Numbered from the stretch's first letter, positions 21,670 through 33,419 are shown. The stretch is 64,000 bases of DNA from Flaccisagitta enflata (GCA_965153355.1 OZ231126.1:80104001-80168000); one strand, 5' to 3'. Numbers and translations are program-made. The notes: a model not told the origin generated them from the sequence alone.

Positions 21670-24600
21670 ATGCCCGCCAGCGCATCGTCGCCTAGAATTC
21701 GCTGGCTCTCAAACTTTTCCGGCTTCTCTCGTCGTCTCATACTCCTCCTCCTCCTCCTCAGCGGCAACGTCCATCCTCATCCAGGACCTCCTCTTCCAGC
21801 CACGCCCTCCATACTCCAGTTCAACACCAACGGCATCAACAATCCTAACAAACGTCGTGAACTCTCCGACTTCCTCAAAACCAAAAATGTCGTCATCGCA
21901 TGCTTACAAGAAAGTAAATTAAAATCTCGTCACCGCGATCCTTCTTTCCCCGACTTCAATGTCCTTCGTCGCGATCGTCCCGCCAACGACGGCGGCGGCG
22001 GCCTCCTCCTCCTCATCCGTCACGACATCACCTTTACGCCCATCGACGTCTCCTCCGTCACAAGTGCCGATGACGTCATCGAAGTGCAGGGTGCCTGCGT
22101 CGACGTTGGAGGAAAATCACTGCGCGTTTTTAACGTGTACATTCCGCCCGCTTCTTCTTGCCCGGATGACTACACCGCGAGCATTGACAATCTTCTTACG
22201 CTTGCTGGGAGTGACTCTCTCATATTGGGAGATTTTAACGCCCATCATGACGGATGGCATTCCTCCCACGATGACGCCAGAGGCATCGCCTTCTTCAACT
22301 CCATTGACGCCACTTCATTCTCCATCCTCAACACAGACTCACCGACACGCGTTCCATCCAACATCAACTCACCTCCAGCCTCACCGGACATCTCCCTCGT
22401 CTCCACCGCCATCTCCTCCTCCTTCTCCTGGACTCCTCTCACCTCCCTCTCGTCCGACCACCTCCCCATCATCCTCCCTCTCCTCGACCTTGCTCCTCTT
22501 CCTCCACGTTCTCGGCGAACATTCACCAATTTCCGGCTCGCCGACTGGCCGAGTTTCACCCGAACCCTCGAGACTCTCATCCCGGAATCCGCGCCTGTCT
22601 CCGCCGCGGCGGGTGAGAAGCTGCTGCGGAAAGCTGTGGTGACTGCCTCCCGGCGTCACATCCCCGCTGGCTGCCGTCGCAACTTCGACCCGCGTCTCCC
22701 TCGAGCTGCTCGCGATTTACAACGGCGCCGAGACGAACTTCGTGCTGCCAATCCGGCAGATCCGGCTATCTCGGATTTGGACGATGAAATCAACGACGCC
22801 ATCGCGTCCCATGCTCGTGATGAGTGGGAACGCGAAGTTGACAGATGCGATCCCAAATCAAACAGTCTCGGCTTCTGGGGCCTCTTCCGTCGCTGCTCCG
22901 GGAAACGTGCGCATGTTCCCCCTAACCAGCCAATCGACTTTAAAGGGAAAATCCTGACAAAGAAGGCTGCCATCGCGCGGAAATTTAATCGACAATTCTC
23001 CTCAGTCGCCACGCACACATCCTCTCGCCTCTCCCGTCGCGTCACCCGGAAGATCCGAAAGCGTCCATTGGATCCGTCCTTCACTCCCTTCACCGACGCT
23101 CTCGTGATCAATGCCATTAAACAGGCCAAAAACTCGACTGCAGAAGGGCCTGATGGACTTACCAATATTCACTTGAAGTATTTTGGGCGACGCGCCATCT
23201 CTTACCTCACCGCTATTTTCAACTTGTCTGTCCAATCAGCCGACATTCCAGCGATCTGGAAACACGCCAATATCTTGCCCGTCCTCAAACCCAACAAATC
23301 TCCCTCTTCCTCCAACTCCTACCGCCCAATATCTCTCCTTTGCCCAGCATCCAAAATCCTCGAACGTCTCCTGCTTCCTCACGTCACCGCTTCCCTCAAA
23401 GCTCCACCATCACAACACGGATTCACCAAACTACACTCAACCGTCACCGCACTCCTCCCTACCGTCACCGCCATCGCTAACGGCTTCAACGACAGCAAAC
23501 CTCCTGCCAGAACTGGCCTCGTCTCCACCGACATATCCAAAGCCTTCGACGTCGTCAGTCACCCCAAGCTCCTCGATCTCGTTGCCTCGTCCGATCTCCA
23601 CTCGAACATTGTGAGATGGATCTCGGCCTACTTGCGAGGTCGCACGTGCTCCGTCATCTACCAGGGCCTGACTTCCAAACGTCGCATCGTCCGCTCCGGC
23701 GTCCCACAAGGATCCGTCCTCGGTCCCATTTTATACGTCTTCTTCGTCGCCGACTGCCCCGACAGCGCCGAATTGAATGAATGTTACGCCGACGATAACA
23801 ACTTCGGCGAAACTGCAACTCGCATCGACGATCTCTCCACACGTCTCCAACGCGATGTCGATGAAGTGTCTAACTGGGCGAATGACAAAGGTCTGACCCT
23901 GGCGCCGGCAAAATCTTACGTTACTCTTTTCACGCCTGACACGCATGAGTCCAATAAGTCGCCCGACGTGTTTATCAACGGCGAGCAACTTCCACTTGAG
24001 CGCAGGCCAAAGATCTTGGGGGTGACGCTTGACACCCACTACACGTTCACCCCTCACATCAACAATATCATCGCCGCCGCTAACAAGAAGCTCGGCCTCC
24101 TCCGCGCGCTCTCAGGCACCACCTGGGGTAGCTCGAAAGAGACCCTCACTCTTCTGTTCAAGTCATACGTACAGCCTTCTATTAATTATGCGGCGCCGAT
24201 CTGGTACCCCAATGCTGCACCTACAGCAATTGAGCGTTTGCAGCGCGTGCAGAACAAAGCGCTCCGCATCATTACAGGCTGCCACCAGTCGACACCAGTC
24301 GACCATCTGCATCACGAGACACTCATCCTGCCAGTCGCCGAGCATCTAGAGCTATTGTCATCTCAATTTCTCGCCTCTGCCTATAGACCTACTCATCCTT
24401 CCTTTGACACGGTCAACTCCACTCCTGGCCCCCGCTTGATGAAACACACGCTCCAGTCTCGATTTCAGCACAGAGTTGAATCCTACCTGAACGACGACGG
24501 CATCCTTGATCCCAACGACTACAAAGCTGCCATAAAGGATCTGCACACCCAAATTGTCACGGAGACTGTTTCCAACCTCAGGCATAATCCACTTCTCGAA

Positions 24601-24675
24601 TGTCCACCGCCGCCGATCGACAAATCTGAACTGAGCTTACCCCGACGTTGCCGCACCACACTTGCCCAATTATGA
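21670..24675 (+). CDS. Retrotransposon endonuclease-reverse transcriptase polyprotein
   Basis: The protein nicks genomic DNA and reverse-transcribes the element's RNA at the nick (target-primed reverse transcription). Residues are counted from the open-frame codon at 21655. The first ATG in frame is residue 6 (21670), and the frame is closed upstream by TGA at 21604. A leucine run and SGNVHPHPGP (36-45) resemble a degenerate 2A-type motif. The endonuclease spans about 52-275: QES (85-87), GDFNAHH (192-198), SDHLPI (267-272). The reverse transcriptase spans about 480-800: STDISKAFD (624-632), SGVPQGSVLGP (681-691), YADDNNF (711-717), GVTLD (789-793). A thumb-like region follows. All catalytic signatures are present. 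The frame stops at TGA (24673-24675) after LPRRCRTTLAQL, where relatives continue with arginine. One substitution therefore seems to have removed the C-terminal zinc region. Codon use is C-rich. Confidence 0.9.
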   Translation: MPASASSPRIRWLSNFSGFSRRLILLLLLLSGNVHPHPGPPLPATPSILQFNTNGINNPNKRRELSDFLKTKNVVIACLQESKLKSRHRDPSFPDFNVLRRDRPANDGGGGLLLLIRHDITFTPIDVSSVTSADDVIEVQGACVDVGGKSLRVFNVYIPPASSCPDDYTASIDNLLTLAGSDSLILGDFNAHHDGWHSSHDDARGIAFFNSIDATSFSILNTDSPTRVPSNINSPPASPDISLVSTAISSSFSWTPLTSLSSDHLPIILPLLDLAPLPPRSRRTFTNFRLADWPSFTRTLETLIPESAPVSAAAGEKLLRKAVVTASRRHIPAGCRRNFDPRLPRAARDLQRRRDELRAANPADPAISDLDDEINDAIASHARDEWEREVDRCDPKSNSLGFWGLFRRCSGKRAHVPPNQPIDFKGKILTKKAAIARKFNRQFSSVATHTSSRLSRRVTRKIRKRPLDPSFTPFTDALVINAIKQAKNSTAEGPDGLTNIHLKYFGRRAISYLTAIFNLSVQSADIPAIWKHANILPVLKPNKSPSSSNSYRPISLLCPASKILERLLLPHVTASLKAPPSQHGFTKLHSTVTALLPTVTAIANGFNDSKPPARTGLVSTDISKAFDVVSHPKLLDLVASSDLHSNIVRWISAYLRGRTCSVIYQGLTSKRRIVRSGVPQGSVLGPILYVFFVADCPDSAELNECYADDNNFGETATRIDDLSTRLQRDVDEVSNWANDKGLTLAPAKSYVTLFTPDTHESNKSPDVFINGEQLPLERRPKILGVTLDTHYTFTPHINNIIAAANKKLGLLRALSGTTWGSSKETLTLLFKSYVQPSINYAAPIWYPNAAPTAIERLQRVQNKALRIITGCHQSTPVDHLHHETLILPVAEHLELLSSQFLASAYRPTHPSFDTVNSTPGPRLMKHTLQSRFQHRVESYLNDDGILDPNDYKAAIKDLHTQIVTETVSNLRHNPLLECPPPPIDKSELSLPRRCRTTLAQL

Positions 24676-24942
24676 TCAGGGGAGTGTCATCTTCTAAATT
24701 CCACTCTAATGAAGTATGGCCGATCCACATCCGCCATCTGCCCCGAGTGCAAATTCCGTCGTCACGATGTGCCACACGTCTTCTCTTGCGAAGCTTTGCC
24801 ACCTACCTCACTTGGAGTACGAGACCTTTGGGAGAAACCTCATCTAGTCAGTCGATATCTCTCGACACACCCCTCTTTCTCCCAAATCTTCCCGCCGGAT
24901 CCTCCCACTCCTCCCCCTCCTCCTGAGCCCCCGCCCGACTGA
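24676..24942 (+). pseudogene. C-terminal zinc-motif segment of the retrotransposon protein, cut off by an in-frame TGA
   Basis: It is in the same frame as the polyprotein and free of stops for 88 codons after the TGA at 24673-24675. It begins SGECHLLNST and contains CPECKFRRHDVPHVFSC (24739-24789), a C-X2-C-X8-H-X3-C arrangement. This matches the C-terminal zinc motif that follows LAQLRSG in Ingi/Vingi- and Jockey-type proteins. A proline-rich tail ends at TGA (24940-24942). In relatives the TGA position is usually CGA or another arginine codon, so a C-to-T change is the simplest explanation. Programmed read-through is possible but unsupported. Confidence 0.75.
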
Positions 24943-25002
24943 TTCTTCGTTCGTCGACTCCCGTCTTCGAACGACTGAGGCAACAACAACAACAACACAA
25001 CA

Positions 25003-25014
25003 ACAAAACCTGGT
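25003..25014. repeat. 3' target-site duplication of the retrotransposon
   Basis: ACAAAACCTGGT directly after the CAA tail, matching 21547-21558. Confidence 0.7.
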
Positions 25015-25312
25015 ATCGATCCCAGATGCAAACGAACTAATAATCTGCAATGACTAAAAAGCTCAAAAACAGAAGAACAGGAACTTCGCCTAATAAGATA
25101 AATACATGTTGAATGTTTACAACCTTTTGCTCTCGCTTTTTATCGCATTCTTTTTCCTTGCTTTCGGTTCTTCCACAAATTGGCACGATTTTGAGTGCGA
25201 GAAAAAAACAAAAGAATAATACAGCCAATCCATTTTAACCAATTTATTGGAATTGCCTCACCAACAATCTAAATTTCAAAAGGGGCGTTGCTTCTCTCTT
25301 GTTTTCATCTCC

Positions 25313-25495
25313 TTTTAGTCGCGTGCTACGCGACTCTACACCCCGCTTTGTCCGTCCGTCGGTCCGTCACACTTTACTTTTTTTTTTTTTTTTGCGGTCT
25401 TTGGCCTCACTGCTCCTGCCCAAATGATGAAGTGACCTCAAACACGGCCCCTGCCCACCCGCACGCGACTGGGGTAACCGTGTATCCGGCCTTGT
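25313..25495 (+). mobile_element. Family A element (A1 subtype)
   Basis: It starts TTTTAGTCGCGTGCTACGCG then ACTCTACACCCCGCTTTGTC, with a very short GTCCGTCG tract and TCACACTTTAC. CTCACTGCTCCTGCCC, CCCCTGCCCACCCGC, ACGCGACTGGGGTAACCG and TATCCGGCCTTGT follow. The start AGTCGCGTGC and the sub-terminal GCACGCGACT are exactly complementary. It follows a pyrimidine-rich flank. Confidence 0.75.
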
Positions 25496-27033
25496 AGTAT
25501 ATTACATCACTTAAGCATACACCAATTTCCAGTCAACTGAGTTTTATGGGGCCCACGCAAAACTGACAGAATTAATCAGAAACTAATGAAGGAAAATATG
25601 AATCAACCAATGCTTACACTGTCTTCAAAAGCTACTGTAACCAGCAAAAGTTGTATTATGCGATAACTGTTCCTATTACAAAATTCAGCTTTTTTCTATC
25701 TTAAAACGTGTCAACTGCCGATTCTTCATGCAAAATTTCAGCACTTTTTATTAAGTGGTTTAGCTTCTGCACCATTTTAAAGTAAAACACCATTTTTTGC
25801 GATACAACTTTCTATTTCAGATATGAATCGGGGTGTTTGACTTCAAGCCTATGTAACTTTTAAACGCTTTGAGCTAAAATTCTAGGATTGGTCTAAAATT
25901 GAAGATATTCTGAGAGAGACAATATCAGGTTTCAGAAAAACCAATATCATGATGTATTTTCACTATTTGTTAAGTTCTTATTGAGTTTTCCCCTGGTTTT
26001 CCATATTCCATTATTCCAACGATAAGAATTCCATGTTAAGAATTCATCTTTTTTTATTACAATATCTTATGATTACGCACAATATGAAAGAATATGAAAG
26101 TGTATTACTTTTCTTTGTGGTTCCGAGATACATGTCCGCGAAATACAAGACTGAAATTCTAACTGGGGCGTATCGACCTGAATTTTGGAGCCACCCAATT
26201 CATAAACAAAATTTAATCTCACTGATTTTCATCCATTTGCCAAGTTCACTTCTAACATTAAATGCTCCTTGGCATGAATAGTGGAGTCATCATTATAAAC
26301 AACTTTTTACTTAAAGAGTTGAATATATGTATATAGATTAAGAAGGATTGAGAGAACAATGCTATCTGTTCTTTTCATTTGTTTTCTTGAATTTTGTTTT
26401 CTAAACAAAACTGCGAAGATGGGGCTTGTCTCCATAAATGAAAGAGAAATGGAAATATAGGCCAATTTAGCAAAAAGAAAGATTGAGATAGAGAAAAAGG
26501 GAGAGGTCGTAGGAAAAACGGTTGTGGAAATGATTTCCTTATCTCATAACTGATCATTTTTCTACAGCACACGTGATGGAAAGAATTGGCGCAGACAGAA
26601 CGCCGTGATTTATGGGAAATGGTAGCCCGGGTCATTCTTTCCTATCTTTTATATGTACTTTTTTTGCCTATCTTTCTCCGGCCGTTTTGCTCTAATTCTC
26701 TTCTTCTCTTTCTTTCTCTGCTTTTGTTCTTATTGAGTGTTTGTTGGTACTTTCAGTGTATCTTGTTGTTTAGTGTGTTCCTTATTTGTTACGAATAAAT
26801 CATGATAAGAGCATGTCAAAAGTTGAAAAAAGAATGTATTCAAGAGGAGACGAATCATACTTTTTGCACAGGTGAAGTGCTCGTACCTGATGCACGATGA
26901 ATAATGTTTAGAAATGGAGTGATAAGAAAAGATTCCTTAACCTCGACATCGCCTCGAAATGGGTGGACTTTATCAAGATTTGTCTCTCGAACGATCTTGG
27001 TCTGATTGATTGTTCAGTAACCGCTATTTGTCA

Positions 27034-27035
<2 letters not shown>
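25496..27035. other. AT-rich non-genic stretch
   Basis: About 1.5 kb with no open frame above 90 codons, no recognised motif and no simple repeat. It could be decayed transposon or intronic DNA, and I cannot tell which. Confidence 0.5.
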
Positions 27036-27105
<70 letters not shown>

Positions 27106-27128
27106 TTCTGTCTGTGTCTGTCAGCCTG

Positions 27129-27136
<8 letters not shown>
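27036..27136. repeat. TGTC microsatellite
   Basis: (TGTC)n with a few variants at the right, leading into a TC array. Confidence 0.95.
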
Positions 27137-27225
<89 letters not shown>

Positions 27226-27238
27226 CTCTCTCTCTCTC
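27137..27238. repeat. TC microsatellite
   Basis: A near-perfect (TC)n of about 100 bp. Confidence 0.95.
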
Positions 27239-28160
27239 CTATGCAGTTGCAACTGCGCACAACGTGTTTTTGCTTTGACGCAACACTTGTTTTCGTACAT
27301 AAATGACACCTCTTGATTTTACTCTCTCTTTCTGACTCTCTCTCTGTTTTTCATTTTCCATTTCAGACCAAAGACGTACACCTTAGATTATTCTCCTAAT
27401 TCCCTCGTGTTTGTAATACATCAACAATCCCTGGCTCACCCCCGTGACCAAGACCAACAACAACAACAACAATAAATATTTTTCTCCATAAAGAATAATT
27501 TTCCTCTCCTATTCCTCCTCCTCCTCTTCCTCCTTCTCCTTCTACTTCCAAAAACAACAACAACAACAACAACAACAAAAACAAGAATTCGTTTTGTTTT
27601 TCTCCCCCTTAAAAACGACGAATAAAAACAACAACAACAACGACAAAAATAAAAAATAAAGAAAAGAAATTGTGATTTTTTTTTCTATGAGGAAGAATTT
27701 TTTTCGCCTCATTTTTATCTCCCATCCTTTTCACATGATTCTCTTCATCACAACCATTTTCTAATTAACTCCTCATTTTAATCTTATCGTTCATCTTTTC
27801 TTTTTCCCCCCTTCTACACCTAAAAAGAAAAAAAGTACCGAAAGAAAATACAAATAAATGATTGCCGTGCATCAATGCTTTTAACGTTAAGCCTTCTTCT
27901 TTTTTGATTTTTCAAATTCTCAAAATCTCTCTCTCCATCTTTGGCTTCTATCGCACATTTTGTGGCTATCATCGCGACCGCGTTACGCTCATATATACGC
28001 TCATTGCTTCACCTGCATCAATCAAGTATGTATCAACTCACTTTTTAAGTTCTTTCTTTTTAATAATATCCTTTTTTTTAAATGATAAATTGCGTCATAT
28101 TTTCTATCTCATTTTGATATCCGCGCTGAGTTAAATGTAAACGTTTTTATGAAAATGGCA
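27239..28160. other. Non-genic stretch with short CAA and pyrimidine runs
   Basis: Small AAC runs near 27456-27473, 27554-27577 and 27627-27643. Otherwise no gene or repeat recognised. Confidence 0.5.
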
Positions 28161-28299
28161 CAGAAGAAGAAGAAGAAGAAGAAGAAGAAGAAGAAGAAGA
28201 AGAAGAAGAAGAAGAAGAAGAAGAAGAAGAAGAAGAAGAAGAAGAAGAAGAAGAAGAAGAAGAAGAAGAAGAAGAAGAAGAAGAAGAAGAAGAAGAAGA
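28161..28299. repeat. GAA microsatellite
   Basis: A perfect (GAA)n of about 135 bp. The poly-Lys and poly-Ser frames over it are artefacts. Confidence 0.95.
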
Positions 28300-28680
28300 T
28301 GAATATAAAGAAGATGAAGAAGGAGAAGAAAGTAAAAGCAAAAGAGGAATAGGAAGTAAAGAATAAGTAGTGAACATAAGAGAATGGCGTCGAAGATAGG
28401 AAGGGAAACGTGTGGAGACTGAAAATAGAGAAAAGGAAATTATTCAGTAAAAAATAAAATCACAGAATAAAAACGGGAAAATGAATCGAAAATTTGATGT
28501 GAAAGTCGATCCCAAGGAAAACTCAAGAATGATGTCCACAAAAAAAGTACAAAAAAGTGAAATATATAAGCACTGAAAGGCAGTCGTTTTTTTCTGCATA
28601 CATTTTCAAATCATCAAGGGAAAGAATAATGGAGTGAGGAAAAAAAAGATTGTTGGATACATTGGACAAAGGATCATCAT

Positions 28681-28823
<143 letters not shown>

Positions 28824-28877
28824 TCTCGTAGGCCAGGAAGATATTAGTTAATCGAGCCAAAGTCTCTCTCTCAAAAA

Positions 28878-29143
28878 AACAAGGCTAGATACACGGCTAC
28901 CCCAGTCACGTGCGGGTTGGCAGGGGCCATATTCGAGGTCACTTGATCATTTGGGCAGGAGCAGTGAGGCCAAAGACCGCAAAAAAAAAGAAAAAGTAAA
29001 GTGTGACGGACCGACGGACCGACGAACCGATGGACCGACGGACCGACGGACCGACGAACCGATGGACCGACGGACCGATGGACCGACGGACCGACGGACG
29101 GACGACAAAGCGGGATGTAGAGTCGCGTAGCACGCGACTAAAA
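28878..29143 (-). mobile_element. Family A element (A1 subtype)
   Basis: The plus strand reads AACAAGGCTAGATACACGG, AGTCACGTGCGGGTTGGCAG, GGGCAGGAGCAGTGAGGCC, AAGTGTGACGG, an ACCGACGG tract (29007-29102), ACAAAGCGGGATG and AGTCGCGTAGCACGCGACT, then AAAA. The flanks are A-rich on the plus strand. Confidence 0.75.
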
Positions 29144-29817
29144 GATAAAAAAAAAGAAAAAAAAAATAGCAAAAAAAGAAGTAAAAATTCAAAAAGTCCG
29201 GTCCCGAAATTGAGTCAAACTCGTGTCTTTCTCGATTAAGGAGGTTGAAAATCATTAGGAAGGTTTTCAGGGAAGTTTCGGCCATGATTTTTCCCTTCAA
29301 ATCACTCTGTCATCAAATTGGTGCAAACCGTAGTGATGACGACGACGACGATTGTGATGGTAGTTATGAAAACGACGATAATGAGGATGACAACGATGAT
29401 GAGGATATCATTGATGTTTTTGACGATTAACATTAGATATCGTCATTTTTAGGACCTCCAGGTTGTTTTTGTCCTGATCTGTCATTGGGTTTAATGTAAA
29501 TACATGTCTTTATTTTTGAACAACCCTTGCCACTGACCGAAAATCCGAAAATTTTTGTCAATCTTTTCTTCTTGCTGTTGAAACTGAAATAATGACACGA
29601 AAAATGATCATCGGCTGAAAATGGAATGATACGTGAGGTGATAAGTGATGTGATGAGTGATGAGTGATAGATGATGTGATAAGTCATAAGTGATGTGAAA
29701 AGTATTCTTTCGAAGCAGTTATCGATGAAGTATCAAAATCTGTGCCAATTTGTAAACAAAAATCTATGAAGAAAGCATTATCATTTTCAGACAAAGCTTC
29801 ATCTCTATCTTCATCTA
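29144..29817. other. Non-genic stretch
   Basis: Includes a small GAC/GAT-rich patch (29333-29425) and short TGATAAGTGATG-type repeats near 29636-29700. No gene recognised. Confidence 0.5.
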
Positions 29818-29842
29818 TATCATCATCATCATCATCATCATC

Positions 29843-29902
<60 letters not shown>

Positions 29903-29943
29903 GTCATCATCATCCTCATCCTCATCATCATCATCATCATCAT
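29818..29943. repeat. ATC microsatellite, left part
   Basis: (ATC)n with a few TTC and CTC variants. It continues at 30728 beyond an inserted element. Confidence 0.9.
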
Positions 29944-30724
29944 CAGGCCTTTCTTTAGTTATTTTTTTGACAGAGCATTCCGGGCTCTCTCCACATAACT
30001 TTAAGGAGCCCGGCAGGAAAACAGAGAGCCCGGTAAAATGAGTGACACGGGGTCACAATATTGGGTCGGACGGTGGGCAGGGGCATACAACGCCCATATA
30101 TACTCTACCTTATCCCATGCTCACTCAAACAGAGACAATCATAAGTGCAGCATCAAAAATGCGCGTTTTCACAATATCTGAATCAATCAACACAGACGGA
30201 TGGACCGACAGACGGACCGACGGATAGGTAAAGCCACTTGTCCGCAGCTAAAAATCCTGATTTCCCTATCAAATTAGTACTGATTTATCTCTTTCTCAAC
30301 ATTATCTCTTTTTAAGCAGCGAATTATTCATATGCAAAAAGGCAACTATACTACAAAATGGAAGAAAGTTTCTTCCAGTTTTAGCCACGTTGTACACATG
30401 TAAAGGGCGAATTTAACCTTAAGAACCATAGTATTTACGTCATCAGTGTTTTTAGTATAAAATACCAAATACATTTGCCAGGGAATCAAAGAAATTTCAC
30501 TCAGGGCTGGCAATATACGTACGACTTTTAATCAAACAAGCAACTTTAGCTAGTCCACCACCCCACCATCATGACTCAAGGTGTCGTTAAAGCAAATAGG
30601 CTGGAGCAGAAAATACCCAGCCAAAATTGAGAGAGCAAACCGGGCTCTCTGCCAGCAAATCTTAAGTGCCCGGGAGCAAAATAGAAAGTATCGGGCTCCC
30701 GGGCACGCTCTAAAAAAAGGCCTG
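29944..30724. mobile_element. Inverted-repeat element inserted in an ATC microsatellite
   Basis: The termini are CAGGCCTTTCTTTAG on the left and its near complement CTAAAAAAAGGCCTG on the right. Next to each terminus are CGGGCTCTC / GAGCCCGG-type blocks in inverted arrangement. ATC repeats lie directly outside both ends, so the insertion split one microsatellite. The ends are hAT-like. A decayed family A copy (30043-30254) lies inside. No transposase seen. Confidence 0.6.
30043..30254 (-). mobile_element. Decayed family A element
   Basis: It retains GGGTCGGACGGTGGGCAGG, a GGACCGAC tract near 30197-30227, and an end AGCCACTTGTCCGCAGCTAAAA that has drifted from the family hairpin. Confidence 0.5.
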
Positions 30725-30725
30725 A

Positions 30726-30727
<2 letters not shown>

Positions 30728-30785
<58 letters not shown>
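30728..30785. repeat. ATC microsatellite, right part
   Basis: A perfect (ATC)n continuing the array at 29818-29943. It is followed by a poly-C run near 30835-30847. Confidence 0.95.
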
Positions 30786-30787
<2 letters not shown>

Positions 30788-30990
30788 ACATCCTGGGAGT
30801 CGTACCACAGATTTCGCTCTCCGTGCTCTGTTTTCCCCCCCCCCCCCGCCCTCACACCCCTCTCCAATCTTTTATCTTTCTTTTGAGCATTTGTGTCCCT
30901 GCTGTTGCGCATCTTATAATCTGTCTCAGAACGCTGTCCATTGATTTTCCTTGTAAGACGTCACACTGAGTGTTGAAGGCTTTTCCAGGA

Positions 30991-31090
<100 letters not shown>

Positions 31091-31331
31091 CAGCTGTTGC
31101 TTTTGGTGTTGTTGTTGACGCCGCCACTGCGACTTTCACTACTGCAGATGTTGTATTGTCCGTGTTGTCAATGTTGCTCTGCACAGGCTTTACTGCCTTG
31201 TCAATAAAAGAAGAGGAAGACGAAAAAAGACAAAGACTATCTCGCTTGCATCTTTGATTATCTCGGTTTATATTTCAGCCCCAAATCTTCTTTCTGCATT
31301 TGCCAATATGATCTGTCTATATTTCTGTCCC

Positions 31332-31507
<176 letters not shown>

Positions 31508-31616
31508 TCTGTTTCACGTGTCACAACGCGTTAAGTCGGCTTAGCAGCAATGCAATTTCGTGTTCCATAGCGCTTCCGCTGCTACTGCCGCTGCTGCTGC
31601 TGCCGCCGCCGCTGTG

Positions 31617-31778
<162 letters not shown>

Positions 31779-31977
31779 AGCATCGTCTCATCAGCTTTGC
31801 AGCTGAAACATAGTTTCCGAGATACATGAGCTCTTTTGCGGGTATATATCTATCCGTTTCATTTTTCCAAAGGTTGATTTATTTGTCATTGATTCCTCAG
31901 TTTTTTTCCTGTCTTCAATAGTCTCTATGCCTCCGTATATTTATGTTAAAGTTTGTAAGAGTTGCATGCAGTTGTAT

Positions 31978-32250
<273 letters not shown>

Positions 32251-32494
32251 CTTTCAGTCGTACCATTGTTCAAGGAAGGCATTTTCCCATTTACACCTGT
32301 CAGCGTTTAATTCTCCCACTTAAACTTACATTCATCTAATTCATCTCATTCATCTCTGCTTTCCCTCAGCGTTTTTTTGACTGCTGGATTCTGCAGGATT
32401 CTACTTCTCTGCCTCCAAATGGTTTCTTCCTTTTTTAGTCCCTTTGATTTTTAGTCTTTTTGTCGGTTTTGCCCTTTCTTTTATTCACAGGGAT

Positions 32495-32745
32495 GTACAT
32501 AATTGAGTTAAAAGGGTTTACAGATGGGGAAGAAAATGAATATCTGTGTTACATCACTCATTCTGAAAAGTTTTTGAGGAATTTATTGCTTTCCACAGAT
32601 TAACGCCATTTCAACCTAAGATATACTGTTTTAATATTTCATTGGAAACAAAACCATGACTTTTAAGATATGACTCGATCCGTATTGGGGAAGAAAATAT
32701 ATGGCAGGTCGGAGCCAAAAGTAACTAATTTTATACACACCTGTT
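32495..32745 (+). repeat. Diverged dispersed repeat fragment
   Basis: It shares CTGTGTTACATCACTC and the following GAGGAATTTA-like segment with 33480-33545, and TACATAATTGAGTT plus AGATGGGGAAG with 17835-17890. Class unknown. Confidence 0.45.
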
Positions 32746-32878
32746 CATTTAACTTGCTCTGCTTATCATCATCGTCGTTGAAAACTCGGCTCATGTGTGA
32801 CGTCGTCTTCCTCTTAGTAAGCGCAGTTTAACAAGCTGATGTTTACATTTCAACCTTTAATGCTAACCCAATTTCCGT

Positions 32879-33012
<134 letters not shown>

Positions 33013-33092
33013 CCCTGTCGATTATCGCTTTGTTTATGTGTACATGCCGGTATTTTTTCCCGAAAAGTCAGAGCCTGGTTATGCAACAATTA

Positions 33093-33419
33093 ATAGCCTA
33101 ACAACAATTTGTCCAATGTCATAGGAATGTTCTCTATCAAAGGGATTTAGGTCAAAATCATGCATATAGATGATCTATGAAAAAAATTTGGCGGCCCCCT
33201 TCCACCTTCCCCCTTCCCCATAGCAGAATATAGCAAATCCTTGAGACCAAAATACTTCCTATATATTTCTATGGGATGTGAGGGTTGTGGCGGCCACACT
33301 TTATAGACATCCCAGGGCTAAATATTTGTTGAAAATCATCTTTAAACATGATTCTAAATTGTATCCCTTTGATAGAGAACTTTCCCATGACTTGAACGTG
33401 CGTGAATTGATATTAGGCT
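33093..33419. mobile_element. MITE with 8-bp flanking duplication
   Basis: Bordered by AACAATTA on both sides (33085-33092, 33420-33427). The ends are ATAGCCTAAC and TATTAGGCT. Sub-terminal inverted blocks TTCTCTATCAAAGGGAT and ATCCCTTTGATAGAGAAC are complementary. An 8-bp duplication is usual for hAT elements. The 327-bp interior is non-coding. Confidence 0.65.

Larger units (their letters stand above)
21559..25002 (+). mobile_element. Non-LTR retrotransposon (LINE), Ingi/Vingi- or Jockey-like
   Basis: About 3.44 kb, bounded by the 12-bp duplication ACAAAACCTGGT and ending in a (CAA)n tail (24981-25002). It encodes one long protein with an N-terminal apurinic-type endonuclease and a reverse transcriptase. 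A further in-frame C-terminal segment carries a CCHC zinc motif. No RNase H domain is visible. The endonuclease-RT-zinc order without RNase H, and the LPRR...RTTLAQL motif, suggest the Ingi/Vingi group or relatives. Base composition is clearly more GC-rich than the surroundings. A short upstream frame (ATG at 21566, stop before 21660) might be a vestige of ORF1 or chance. Confidence 0.85.

Noticed and set aside
22656-23165. 169-codon antisense frame and other shadow frames across 21.9-24.8 kb
   Set aside because: They lie inside the retrotransposon polyprotein, which has clear domain motifs on the plus strand.
27239-28160. tRNA or small RNA genes in the quieter segments
   Set aside because: I looked for cloverleaf-like A and B boxes here and in other quiet stretches and saw none I could defend.
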